A stretch of 64,000 nucleotides of DNA from Iodobacter sp025352645 (lineage in GTDB: Bacteria; Pseudomonadota; Gammaproteobacteria; Burkholderiales; Chitinibacteraceae), in contig NZ_JAWQUO010000022.1 of NCBI RefSeq assembly GCF_033446605.1, positions 1-64,000 on the forward strand, read 5' to 3'. Position numbers and translations under genes: made by a program. Positions 35,523 to 44,167 of this stretch are shown one piece after another. How positions within the stretch are numbered: the stretch's first letter is position 1; every line of letters starts with the position of its first letter. The notes beneath the pieces were generated by a model, which saw nothing but the letters and a program-made list of their open reading frames with translations, ran no database searches and was not told the origin of the DNA.

Positions 35523-36725
35523 CTACTGAGATTGCCACGAGGCAATCCAGGCTAAAACTTTTTCTTCAGGAATAGGCCTGCTAATAAAATAGCCTTGGGC
35601 AATATCGCAGCCCAAGGCTGATAATTGATTCCAATCTTCTTCTGTTTCAACGCCTTCTGCGACCACTTTTAGATTAAGGCGTTGGCTCATAGAAATAGCA
35701 GAAGTCAAAATGGCCAATTTTTTTTGGCTATGCACTGCGCCATGTACAAATTCCTTATCAATTTTGATTTCGGTAAAGGGGCAGCGGGATAACTGCTTCA
35801 TTGAAGAATACCCCGTACCGTAATCATCCATCGCCACGCCAAAGCCTTTGATCCTTAATCTTGCTAAAGCCCCTAAAAAGGTGGCGAGATTCGACATCAA
35901 AGTGGTTTCCGTAACTTCTACGATAATAAACCTGCTATCAAGGCCTTTTGCTTCAACGATAGCCTGCATAGCATCTACCAGCTCGGCACGGTCTAACAAA
36001 GGCACGGGTAAATTAATGGAGCAATGAATACCACTGGCCACGGTATGCAGGGTTTTTAACATATCGCAGCTTGCGCTGAGTAGCTCATAAAAAAAGCGCA
36101 GGGCTAATTCTCCGTGCTCCACATGATGAATAAAGGCAATCGGGGGCAGCACGCCGTGTATAGGATGTAGCCAACGCGCCAGCGCTTCAAATCCTATGAG
36201 TTTTTTATCGACAATCGTCACTTTGGGTTGAAAGTAAAGACGTAATTCGCGTGCTTCCATGGCAATAGCGACGTCATCGGCGCTAAAGTTAAAGAGTGGC
36301 CACGCGGTACTGCTGGCGTGTAAGTCTGGATCGGACTTTTCTAGTAGTTTACAGATAGACTCAAGCGTGAGCGGTTTGGGCATCACGGCTAATAATTCTA
36401 GACTAGAGGCATCTGCAATGCCCTGTACGGCATCGAGTACATCTCGTGGCACTGCGCTCATCACGGAAATAAAATATTGTTTTGATGCCTTGGCTAAGCA
36501 GCCGAGTAATTCAATGCCATCCATGCCGGGCATGCTGAGGTCGGTCAGAATAAAATCAACCTGCTCTAGTGTTTGCAAAATATCCAGTGCCTCTTTACCG
36601 TCTTGCGCCTCATAGACTTGGGCAAAGCCAACTTCCTTGAGATATTCAACGGCAACGAAGCGATGGATTTGGGAGTCATCAACCACCAGTGCAATGCGAT
36701 TTCGCCATTTTTCTAAATGAGACAT
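35523..36725 (-). CDS. Response regulator with EAL c-di-GMP phosphodiesterase domain (RocR/PvrR type)
   Basis: 400 residues. N-terminal receiver domain (about 10-130) with the phospho-acceptor in FILTDLSMPGMDG; C-terminal EAL domain (about 150-395). Catalytic signatures look intact: GFEALARW, SINLP, the Glu of VEVTETTL, MDDYGTGYSS, IKIDKEFV, AEGVETEEDW and QGYFISRPI. It should hydrolyse c-di-GMP when its receiver is phosphorylated. It is last in the chemotaxis operon, eight bases after cheB, so CheA may phosphorylate it and tie chemotactic signals to c-di-GMP; that is inference. Confidence 0.88.
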   Translation of the reverse strand: MSHLEKWRNRIALVVDDSQIHRFVAVEYLKEVGFAQVYEAQDGKEALDILQTLEQVDFILTDLSMPGMDGIELLGCLAKASKQYFISVMSAVPRDVLDAVQGIADASSLELLAVMPKPLTLESICKLLEKSDPDLHASSTAWPLFNFSADDVAIAMEARELRLYFQPKVTIVDKKLIGFEALARWLHPIHGVLPPIAFIHHVEHGELALRFFYELLSASCDMLKTLHTVASGIHCSINLPVPLLDRAELVDAMQAIVEAKGLDSRFIIVEVTETTLMSNLATFLGALARLRIKGFGVAMDDYGTGYSSMKQLSRCPFTEIKIDKEFVHGAVHSQKKLAILTSAISMSQRLNLKVVAEGVETEEDWNQLSALGCDIAQGYFISRPIPEEKVLAWIASWQSQ

Positions 36726-36733
36726 GGTGAGTT

Positions 36734-37804
36734 TTAACTCCGTAGTGATGCCAGTGTTTGCCCAATCTGTGTCAGCGAAACAACTTCATCCACGCCGCCA
36801 TGGACGATGGCTTCTTTGGGCATGCCAAATACCACGCAACTTTTTTCATCTTGGGCCAAGGTGCGTGCGCCTGCATCGTGCATTTCACGCATGCCGCGTG
36901 CGCCATCATCGCCCATTCCGGTCATGATGACGCCCAATGCATTACTACCCGCGCTGATGGCGACTGAGCGAAACAATACATCCACCGATGGGCGGTGCCG
37001 AGAAACCAGTGGGCCGTCTTTTACCTCGGCGATATATTGAGCTCCGCTGCGTTTGACCAGCAAATGCCGCCCGCCAGGTGCAATCAACACAAGGCCTGGC
37101 ATCAGCCTGTCGCCATTTTTTGCTTCAAGCACCTCTACTGCCGATATACGGTTTAAGCGCTCGGCAAAGGCGCGGGTAAATTGCTCAGGCATATGCTGTA
37201 CCACCACCACCGCAGGGCAGTTGGTGGGTAATTTAGGCAGTAGAAACTCCAGTGCTTGGGTGCCGCCAGTAGAGGTGCCCAGTGCAATGAGTTTATCGGT
37301 TGTGCGAAACATTGCCTTGCCTGATGGCGCGCCCAGCATGGCGTCGGCGGTGAGCTTAGGCGCGGGCACGTGAGTGCTATTTGATACTGGCCGCATGGCC
37401 CCCATTTTTGCAGCGGCAGCGGCGCGCACTTCCTGGACTAAATCATTGCCTATGTCTTGCAAAAAGGCTTTGAGATTAATGGTGGGTTTGGTCACGATAG
37501 ACACCGCGCCAGCCGACATGGCATCCATGGTGATATCGGCTCCTTTTTCGGTAAGGGATGAGCAGATAACAACAGGAGTGGGGCGCTCGGCCATAATGCG
37601 GCGTAGAAAGGTGAGACCATCCATGCGGGGCATTTCAATATCTAACACAATTACATCAGGCCAATGCATTTTCATTCTTTGCATGGCAAAAATGGGATCT
37701 GGTACAGCGGCAAGCACCTTAATATCACGGGCGGCGCCAAGCACCTGAGTCAGGATCTCCCTCACTACAGCAGAATCATCAACAATTAAAACATTAATGG
37801 CCAT
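36734..37804 (-). CDS. cheB: Protein-glutamate methylesterase CheB
   Basis: Removes methyl groups from MCP glutamates and deamidates glutamines. 356 residues: receiver domain with the Asp of VIVLDIEMPRMDG, linker, and the catalytic domain with the Ser of GTSTGGTQAL, His of VVQHMPEQFT and Asp of MTGMGDDGARGM. It starts four bases after the operon cheR. The gene for the CheD deamidase, often next to cheB, is absent. Confidence 0.94.
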   Translation of the reverse strand: MAINVLIVDDSAVVREILTQVLGAARDIKVLAAVPDPIFAMQRMKMHWPDVIVLDIEMPRMDGLTFLRRIMAERPTPVVICSSLTEKGADITMDAMSAGAVSIVTKPTINLKAFLQDIGNDLVQEVRAAAAAKMGAMRPVSNSTHVPAPKLTADAMLGAPSGKAMFRTTDKLIALGTSTGGTQALEFLLPKLPTNCPAVVVVQHMPEQFTRAFAERLNRISAVEVLEAKNGDRLMPGLVLIAPGGRHLLVKRSGAQYIAEVKDGPLVSRHRPSVDVLFRSVAISAGSNALGVIMTGMGDDGARGMREMHDAGARTLAQDEKSCVVFGMPKEAIVHGGVDEVVSLTQIGQTLASLRS

Positions 37805-37808
37805 AGGG

Positions 37809-38684
37809 TCACCGGCGTGGGTTAAATGGTGGGTTTACGCGATAGCGTGAAGGCCCTTCCATAACCAAGGGTAGTTCTTTATTACGGATTGTTTCGGCAT
37901 GGCTAATTAATAAATGCCCGCCATTGATAATCTTAGGGCATAAATTGGCAAGTACTTTTAATTTAGTGTCTTCATTAAAATAAATAAGCACATTACGTAA
38001 AAAAATAATATCAAAACCTGCTTGTTGAAACGTATCGCTCTGCAGCAAATTTAAATTAAAAAAGTTAATGCGCTTGATTAATTGGGGAACCATGCGAACT
38101 TGGCCGCTGTACTCATCACGGCCACGCAAAAAGTATTTTTGCCATAAATGAGGCGGGGTTTTTTTAGCGCGCTCTACTGGGTAAATGCCTCGTTTGGCAA
38201 ATGCGGTGACGCGTGTGTTGATATCAGAGGCAAATAGCTGCCAATTGCCATCGATGCCTAGCGCTTCGGCTAGCACTATCGCAATCGTATAGGCTTCTTC
38301 CCCTGTGGAGCAGGCGGCAGACCATATTTTGAGGTGGCGCTTGCCATGCTTGGCTAGCTCAATGGCGTGGTGCTGTAGCCAAGTAAAATGATCGGGTTCA
38401 CGGAAAAAATAGGTTTCATTGGTAGAAAGCAGGTTAATGGCTCTTTGCCGCTCTGCGGCCCCATTGGGTTGTTGCAATCGTCGCCAATAATCACTGAAGC
38501 TATTTAGCTCCAGCTCGCGTAATCGAACCGATAATCTGGATTGAATCAATGCCCGCTTGCTTGGCGGCATATCAATGCCTGCTTCGGAAAAAATAAAATG
38601 GCGAAACTGCTCGAACTCCGCTGTGTTAAGGGTGGGGGCTGCATCAAATTGATTGTGCTCTGCTTTTGAAGCCGCTTCTGTCAT
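37809..38684 (-). CDS. cheR: Chemotaxis protein methyltransferase CheR (operon copy)
   Basis: 291 residues. N-terminal helical domain (FRHFIFSEAGIDMPPSKRAL), STNETYFFREPDHF, SAM site IWSAACSTGEEAYTIAI and FLRNVLIYFNEDTKL are as in CheR. A 20-residue N-terminal extension precedes the domain. The start overlaps the cheW stop as TAATG, indicating translational coupling. It differs markedly from the orphan CheR at 32845-33660, so the two probably serve different receptor sets. Confidence 0.92.
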   Translation of the reverse strand: MTEAASKAEHNQFDAAPTLNTAEFEQFRHFIFSEAGIDMPPSKRALIQSRLSVRLRELELNSFSDYWRRLQQPNGAAERQRAINLLSTNETYFFREPDHFTWLQHHAIELAKHGKRHLKIWSAACSTGEEAYTIAIVLAEALGIDGNWQLFASDINTRVTAFAKRGIYPVERAKKTPPHLWQKYFLRGRDEYSGQVRMVPQLIKRINFFNLNLLQSDTFQQAGFDIIFLRNVLIYFNEDTKLKVLANLCPKIINGGHLLISHAETIRNKELPLVMEGPSRYRVNPPFNPRR

Positions 38685-39220
38685 TAAGCCACCTCGGTGT
38701 CATCGGCAAAATGCAGCTGCATCACGGATTCGGCCATGGCACTGAGTTCGGCCACCGATAGCGCGCGTTGCACATTCAGTAAAATGGCAAAACGGTCCTC
38801 AATGGTGGCGATGCCTTGGATAAAATCGCCACGAATCCGCGCGCCAAAGGTGGGGGTGGGGTCAATATCCTCCATGGGAATTTCTAATACCTCGCACACG
38901 GCATCCAGCAAGATGCCCACCTCAGAATATCCTTCTAGCCCGGGGAGCGAGAGAATTGCCACGCAGGTGGATGGCTTAAGCACCGTTAGTTCGCGGCCAA
39001 ACCGCACAGAGAGATCAATCACTGGCACCACCGAGCCGCGCAGATTAATAATGCCCCGTACAAAATTGGGCATCATGGGGACGTGGGTAATGCCTTCAAA
39101 TTCGATGATTTCTCGGATGAAGTTAATCTGGATGCCAAATAAATCTTCGCCCAAAATAAAGGTAACGCAGTGAAACTTGTTTGCGTGCTTTGCATCGCTA
39201 GGATCAAGACGCTCTTTCAT
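38684..39220 (-). CDS. cheW: Chemotaxis coupling protein CheW
   Basis: Couples MCPs to CheA. 178 residues with the SH3-like CheW fold: FILGEDLFGIQINFIREII, FVRGIINLRGSVVPVIDL and FIQGIATIEDRFAILLN. The first 15 residues are a polar extension. It is 45 bp downstream of the MCP gene and is coupled to cheR. Confidence 0.93.
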   Translation of the reverse strand: MKERLDPSDAKHANKFHCVTFILGEDLFGIQINFIREIIEFEGITHVPMMPNFVRGIINLRGSVVPVIDLSVRFGRELTVLKPSTCVAILSLPGLEGYSEVGILLDAVCEVLEIPMEDIDPTPTFGARIRGDFIQGIATIEDRFAILLNVQRALSVAELSAMAESVMQLHFADDTEVA

Positions 39221-39265
39221 GATTTTTTCTCCTTAGGCCTGCCGTTACTCACCGCTGCGCCAGTC

Positions 39266-40921
39266 CTAGTACTTGCTGAACTTATCGTCATCTACATCAT
39301 CATCGAGGTCTTCATCGTAGTGCGTGGAAGGGGCCGCTGCGATCACCTTGCGTATGGGCGAATAGGCACTGCTGCGACGGCTACTTTTGCTACCACGCAG
39401 ATTGAATTGCTGCAGTAACTCTTGCAGTTGCATGGCCGTGGCGCTGAGCTCTTCTGAGGTGGAGCTTAGCTCTTCAGCAGAAGCAGCAGAGGATTGCATT
39501 CCCCCATTGATTTGGGTAACCGCACCATTAATCTGATCAATACCAGTGCGCTGCTCACGCGATGCGGCGGAGATTTCTTGCACTAAGGTTGCCGTTTGAT
39601 CGATACCAGGCAGCATTTCTTGCAGCAAAGTGCCGGCACGCTCGGCAACCCCAACAGATCTACCGGCTAAATCGCCGATTTCCTTAGCGGCCACTTGGGA
39701 GCGCTCGGCCAATTTACGCACTTCAACCGCTACGGTGGCAAAGCCCTTGCCATGCTCGCCTGCGCGGGCGGCTTCAATGGCGGCATTGATGGCGAGTAAA
39801 TCGGTTTTGTTAGCAATATCATTGATGACGGTGATGCGCGAGGCGATTTCTTTCATGGCGTGCACCATATCGCTGACCGCTTTGCCGCCTTCGGTGGCGC
39901 TACCCGCAGATTTAGAAGCAATGCTTTCCGTGACCCGCGCGTTATCTGCATTTTGGGTCACTGTAGCGGTCATTTCTTCGATTGAAGCGCTGGTTTCTTC
40001 TACGCTAGCGGCAAGCTCGGATGAGGTTTGCGATAGGGAATTTGCCGAGGAGGAAACCTGCTCTGAGGCGCTGGTAATGGCATTGGCCATCGAGCCAATT
40101 TCTGTAAGCGTGCCAGATAGGCGGTGGGTCATGCCCTTGATGGAGGCCAGCAGGCTGGAATCATCATTGGCGCTTAGGCGGATCGGCACGGCTAAATCAC
40201 CATCAGAAACACGGGCCACAATGCTCATGGCGTAGGATGGATCGCCCCCCAATTGGCGCTGGATGCTACGGGTGACTAAGAGTGCTAGAAATATCCCAAG
40301 CAAAATGGCTACGCTAGATACAAAGGCGATTTCCTTTACCGTGCCTTCAAAGGTTTTTTTACTTTGGCTGAGTGCTTCGTCCGCTAGTTTGCTATTGATA
40401 TCTACTAGCTCGGTGAGGATGTCATCTGATTTATCAAATATGGGCCTTGCTTTTTTGGAGAGCATTTCGGTTGCGATTTTGTTTTCTTTGCCGTCCCCGT
40501 TATCCGCATAGGAGTGTTGCATGACTTCTTTGGCGGCTTCTTTATAGGGAATCCATGAGGCATCAAAACGCTTGAGTGCTTCGGTTTCTGGCGGGGTAAG
40601 TTCGGTTTTGCGGTATTTGTCGATCAGCCGACCCATCTCCGCTTCATACTTCACCATGCGTGCTTCGGTGGCATCCATCTCGCTGCGGTTGTTTTCCAAT
40701 ACGTAGCGATAGAAGGCGCGGTTGTGATACACCGCAAGAATATTGGCATTGGCAAGGTCTTTTACGGGGGTAAGTTGATTGGCGTGCATATCGCCAATCA
40801 AATCATTGGTTTTACTGGTGGAGGAATAACCTAGAAATGCCACCCCCAGTAGTAGTGCCAGCACGGTAATAAATGAAACAATCAGCTTGCTGCTTACTTT
40901 CCAACTATGAAACCAGTTCAT
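39266..40921 (-). CDS. Methyl-accepting chemotaxis protein with 4-helix-bundle sensor
   Basis: 551 residues. Membrane helices at about 10-31 and 190-211 flank a periplasmic helical bundle (4HB_MCP type; LTPVKDLANANILAVYHNRA). A HAMP domain follows, then the signalling domain with the hairpin tip AARAGEHGKGFATVAVEVRKLAERS. The C-terminus is unusual: after SSRRSSAYSPIRK comes a very acidic tail with EDLDDDVDDD and final KFSKY, not the pentapeptide NWETF that tethers CheR and CheB in enterics. It sits between cheA and cheW, so it is the operon's own receptor. The ligand is unknown. Confidence 0.9.
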   Translation of the reverse strand: MNWFHSWKVSSKLIVSFITVLALLLGVAFLGYSSTSKTNDLIGDMHANQLTPVKDLANANILAVYHNRAFYRYVLENNRSEMDATEARMVKYEAEMGRLIDKYRKTELTPPETEALKRFDASWIPYKEAAKEVMQHSYADNGDGKENKIATEMLSKKARPIFDKSDDILTELVDINSKLADEALSQSKKTFEGTVKEIAFVSSVAILLGIFLALLVTRSIQRQLGGDPSYAMSIVARVSDGDLAVPIRLSANDDSSLLASIKGMTHRLSGTLTEIGSMANAITSASEQVSSSANSLSQTSSELAASVEETSASIEEMTATVTQNADNARVTESIASKSAGSATEGGKAVSDMVHAMKEIASRITVINDIANKTDLLAINAAIEAARAGEHGKGFATVAVEVRKLAERSQVAAKEIGDLAGRSVGVAERAGTLLQEMLPGIDQTATLVQEISAASREQRTGIDQINGAVTQINGGMQSSAASAEELSSTSEELSATAMQLQELLQQFNLRGSKSSRRSSAYSPIRKVIAAAPSTHYDEDLDDDVDDDKFSKY

Positions 40922-40961
40922 GACTATCTCCTAGCGAGATTAAATAGCGTGGGGGCGGGCC

Positions 40962-43157
40962 TTAGTGTTTTTCCAAAACGGCGGCATCGGTGTGCTGGCG
41001 AATAAAGCGCCGCTCTCGTCGCCATGCGTGTTGAATAAGTTGTGGGATATCCAGTACCAGCGCGGGCTTGCCACTGCCCAAAATGGTGGAGCCACTGATA
41101 CCACGTAGCGATTTAAAAATATCCCCTAAGGGCTTGATCACGGCTTGTAATTCGCCGATCAGACGATCCACCACAATGCCCGCACGGTTTTCGCCGTAAT
41201 GCACAATCACGATAAATTCTGGGCTGTGCGCTGCGGGTAAGCCAAACAGCTCACGTAGCGAGATAAACGGCAGCCAGTCACCACGTAAATTAATTTGCCT
41301 AGTGTTGTGATTCATGGCTTCTGGCGGCAAATCGACGCACTCAATCATCATATCTAGCGGCATCACCAGCGCTGAGTTCTCTACCTCAACGTGGAAGCCA
41401 TCGATAATTGCTAAGGTAAGCGGCAGCCGTAGCCGGAAGGTAGAGCCTATTCCTGGGCGGGAATGGATTTCTATTTCGCCGCGCAAAGATTCGATATTGC
41501 GCTTTACCACATCCATGCCCACGCCACGGCCAGATAAATCACTGACGGCATCGGCGGTTGAAAAACCAGGCAGAAAAATCAGCTGCAAGATTTCTTGATC
41601 AGAAAGCTGGCGCTCATCGTTGATCAGGGATCGCTCTATGGCTTTGCCGAGCACTTTTTCACGATTAATCCCCGCGCCATCATCACTGACTTCCACCACT
41701 ACCGAGCCCGCATCGTGATAGGCATTCAGCGTAACGGTGCCTACTTCTGGCTTATTGGCCGCTAGGCGTTGCGCTGCGGATTCTAAGCCATGGTCTACCG
41801 CATTGCGGATAATATGCATCAGTGGATCGGTAAGCTTTTCTACCATTGATTTATCGACTTCGGTGTCTGCCCCTTTGATCTCAAGGTGGATGGCTTTGCC
41901 GAGTTGCTTAGAGGTTTCGCGCACCATGCGTGGGAAGCGGCTGAAAATTTCGTCTACCGGCACCATGCGTAAGGTCAGCGCATCATCACGGATGCTTTCT
42001 ACCAAGGTATTGATGATGGCGACGGATTCAATCAGCTCGGCATCGCCGCGTTGCTGTGCAATCAGCTTGGTGCCCGATGCGGCAATCACCAGCTCCCCTA
42101 CGCGATTAATCAGCCGATCGAGCTTGGCGGTTTCAATGCGGATGGATTGGCTTTCGGTTCTAGGGGCTTTTGCCATTTTGCTGCTGGTGCTGGCTTGCTC
42201 TGTGCTGGCTGGGGCTTGCTCTGTGGTGCTGGCACTTTTAGCGATGGGGTCTTCGGCAAGGGTGAAGCTGCCGCTTTTTACTTGCATTGCTTCTTGGTTA
42301 CTTAAGGCTTGCCTTTCGCACCAGCGGGAGAGCTGATCGGCGATTTCTTCGCCTCTTTGTGCGTGTAGCTGCTCGGCCAGCTCACGATAAAGTGCTAATG
42401 GGGCGTGGGGAGGGAGGATGCCGATAAGGCTATCTTCTTTAACAAAATCAAAAGTGCCATTGATTTTATCCGCCGAGGCATCTGACTCCATGCTAATTTC
42501 AAAACCAATAAAGCATTCAGTAGGGTCAAAAAGCTGCATGGCGGGCCAAGTACGCCAGACCGTTTCAATATGCTTAATGGAACAAAAACCTTGTAAGTAA
42601 TGTAGGAAAGAAAGCGGATCGAATCCAAAGCGAAAGGTGTCGGGATGAAAACGTAAAGAAAGCTGCCAGAGCGGTGAGACGGCATGGGGCGAAGTTTGTG
42701 GGGCAAGCGGTTCGGCTTCGATCTGTGGAGTGCTTACTGCTTTTGGAAGCGCTACCCCAGTTTGAACGGCTTGATATTGATGTAGGCTTTCTAGTAGCGG
42801 TATCCCTTCGGGCAGATCATCTAAGGCCAGTGCTTCGCTGCCTGCGCTGGTTAAGAGCAAGCGGCGTAAGTGATCATTGCTGGCGAGTAGCAGCGAAACT
42901 AACTCATCGCTTAAGGCCAGTTGATTGCTACGCAAGCGTTCTAATACGTTTTCGACGACGTGGGCAAATCTAACCAAGGCCTCTAGCCCAAAAATGCCGC
43001 CAGAGCCTTTAATGGTATGGGCGGTACGAAATAGTAAGTTGTAAGTTTCAGTGCAGGGCGGGTAGGCAATAGGATCAAGCAGGGCGGTTTCAAGCGCATC
43101 GCATAGCTCGTCAGCTTCTTCAAAAAAGATCAGCCTTGCTTTACTAAGATCCATCAT
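40962..43157 (-). CDS. cheA: Chemotaxis histidine kinase CheA
   Basis: 731 residues. HPt domain with phospho-His47 in FRTAHTIKGSGG; a less conserved P2-like domain at about 160-250; Ser/Thr/Ala-rich linker 300-340; dimerisation helices 345-400; ATPase domain with N box PLMHIIRNAVDHGLE, G boxes SDDGAGIN and GRGVGMDVV; CheW-like domain about 580-715. It starts MMDLSK; the first ATG overlaps the STAS stop by 14 bases. Phosphorylates the CheY, CheB and possibly the REC-EAL protein encoded in the same operon. Confidence 0.93.
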   Translation of the reverse strand: MMDLSKARLIFFEEADELCDALETALLDPIAYPPCTETYNLLFRTAHTIKGSGGIFGLEALVRFAHVVENVLERLRSNQLALSDELVSLLLASNDHLRRLLLTSAGSEALALDDLPEGIPLLESLHQYQAVQTGVALPKAVSTPQIEAEPLAPQTSPHAVSPLWQLSLRFHPDTFRFGFDPLSFLHYLQGFCSIKHIETVWRTWPAMQLFDPTECFIGFEISMESDASADKINGTFDFVKEDSLIGILPPHAPLALYRELAEQLHAQRGEEIADQLSRWCERQALSNQEAMQVKSGSFTLAEDPIAKSASTTEQAPASTEQASTSSKMAKAPRTESQSIRIETAKLDRLINRVGELVIAASGTKLIAQQRGDAELIESVAIINTLVESIRDDALTLRMVPVDEIFSRFPRMVRETSKQLGKAIHLEIKGADTEVDKSMVEKLTDPLMHIIRNAVDHGLESAAQRLAANKPEVGTVTLNAYHDAGSVVVEVSDDGAGINREKVLGKAIERSLINDERQLSDQEILQLIFLPGFSTADAVSDLSGRGVGMDVVKRNIESLRGEIEIHSRPGIGSTFRLRLPLTLAIIDGFHVEVENSALVMPLDMMIECVDLPPEAMNHNTRQINLRGDWLPFISLRELFGLPAAHSPEFIVIVHYGENRAGIVVDRLIGELQAVIKPLGDIFKSLRGISGSTILGSGKPALVLDIPQLIQHAWRRERRFIRQHTDAAVLEKH

Positions 43158-43464
43158 GGCTGGCCTCTGTGGGCAGGCTTGAGCACACCGTTACGCCTAG
43201 GTATTGCAGGGTGTGCTTCATGGCAGGGTCTAGGGTGAAGAGTGCAATGCTCTTGCCTGCGTTCATCGCTTCAGCCTGCAAAATAGCCAGCAATTGCGCG
43301 CCGCAGCCATCTAGTTCACTGACTTCAGACAGATCAAGCATGACTTCTTCGTGATTGAGTAAGCTGAGTAAATCATCTTGGACATCGGCTGCATTAAATA
43401 TCGTAAGCTCGCCTTGTAGTCGGGCCAAGGTCTGGCCATTTTGGTGCTCTAGCAGTAGTGACAT
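43144..43464 (-). CDS. STAS domain protein without the phosphorylatable serine
   Basis: 106 residues, a single STAS domain like anti-sigma factor antagonists. Strand-helix patterns are LARLQGELTIFNAADVQDDLL and VMLDLSEVSELDGCGAQLL. In SpoIIAA-type proteins the last motif reads DSSG or DTAG with a phosphorylated Ser/Thr; here it is DGCG, so the usual kinase switch should not work. STAS genes next to cheA occur in several proteobacterial chemotaxis clusters, with no settled role. It starts 11 bp after cheY and overlaps cheA. Confidence 0.82.
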   Translation of the reverse strand: MSLLLEHQNGQTLARLQGELTIFNAADVQDDLLSLLNHEEVMLDLSEVSELDGCGAQLLAILQAEAMNAGKSIALFTLDPAMKHTLQYLGVTVCSSLPTEASHDGS

Positions 43465-43475
43465 GGTGCGCTCGC

Positions 43476-43847
43476 TTAGGGTTGAATCAGCTTGGATACC
43501 GCATCGAGTAATTTAGCGGGCTCAAAAGGTTTAACAATCCAAGCTTTGGCACCTGCCTCTTTGCCTTGTTGCTTTTTATCATCGGCTGATTCGGTGGTCA
43601 GCATAATCACTGGCACATAGCGATGCGCCGCTTGCTCTTTTAGTTTTTTTAGAAAGGTGATGCCATCCATGCCCGGCATATTTACATCAGAAATAATCAG
43701 ATTAACGCGCTGCCCTGTTAGCTTACTTAGCCCCTCATTACCATCTTTGGCTTCAATCACCTCATAGCCCGCCCCGTTTAGGGTAATGGAAACGGTTGCT
43801 CGCATGCTGGCTGAGTCATCTAGTATCAAAATCGTTTTTTTTGCCAT
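43476..43847 (-). CDS. cheY: Chemotaxis response regulator CheY
   Basis: 123-residue single receiver domain. Acidic pocket ILILDDSASMR, phospho-acceptor in LIISDVNMPGMDG, switch Thr in PVIMLTTESAD and Lys in AWIVKPFEP. First gene of the operon cheY-STAS-cheA-mcp-cheW-cheR-cheB-EAL. The gene for a CheZ phosphatase is not present. Confidence 0.92.
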   Translation of the reverse strand: MAKKTILILDDSASMRATVSITLNGAGYEVIEAKDGNEGLSKLTGQRVNLIISDVNMPGMDGITFLKKLKEQAAHRYVPVIMLTTESADDKKQQGKEAGAKAWIVKPFEPAKLLDAVSKLIQP

Positions 43848-44167
43848 GGTAGTTAAGCCATCGTTATAAAAAGCGGGTAGACAAGATAAGAGTGGTTTTT
43901 TGTAAGCGTTTTTTGAGCTAAATGGTGTGTGTGCTTAGGCAATAATTACATTAGTTAGGTTTAGCACTCCCTGTGTCAGTGTCAATCAGAATTCAATAGC
44001 CGATGTTAAGCCACTACCTTGGCAAGAGCGTTTTGCGCCACGAAAACCACCACCAAACCTGTTGCCCTCCGCGTAGAGGCGCAGCAAGCCACACCCCAAT
44101 ATGTGTGGGGTTTTGCGTGTTAAGGGGCTGCCATCAAACCAAACCGCAAGTTGCAATCCCTATGGAC
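43848..44167. other. 320-bp intergenic region upstream of cheY
   Basis: Must contain the promoter of the chemotaxis operon if the upstream MCP transcript ends before it. I see no convincing gene. A weak inverted repeat CCACAC / GTGTGG (about 44086-44111) and one half of a CIRCE-like sequence (about 43963-43971) are present but not persuasive. Confidence 0.4.

Noticed and set aside
43963..43979. TTAGCACTC, identical to the left half of a CIRCE operator
   Set aside because: The right half nine bases later does not match GAGTGCTAA, and the neighbouring genes are chemotaxis genes, not heat-shock genes.
44086..44116. Possible terminator CCACAC / GTGTGG followed by TTTT
   Set aside because: The stem is only six pairs with an eight-base loop and the T run is on the strand opposite to the genes on both sides.
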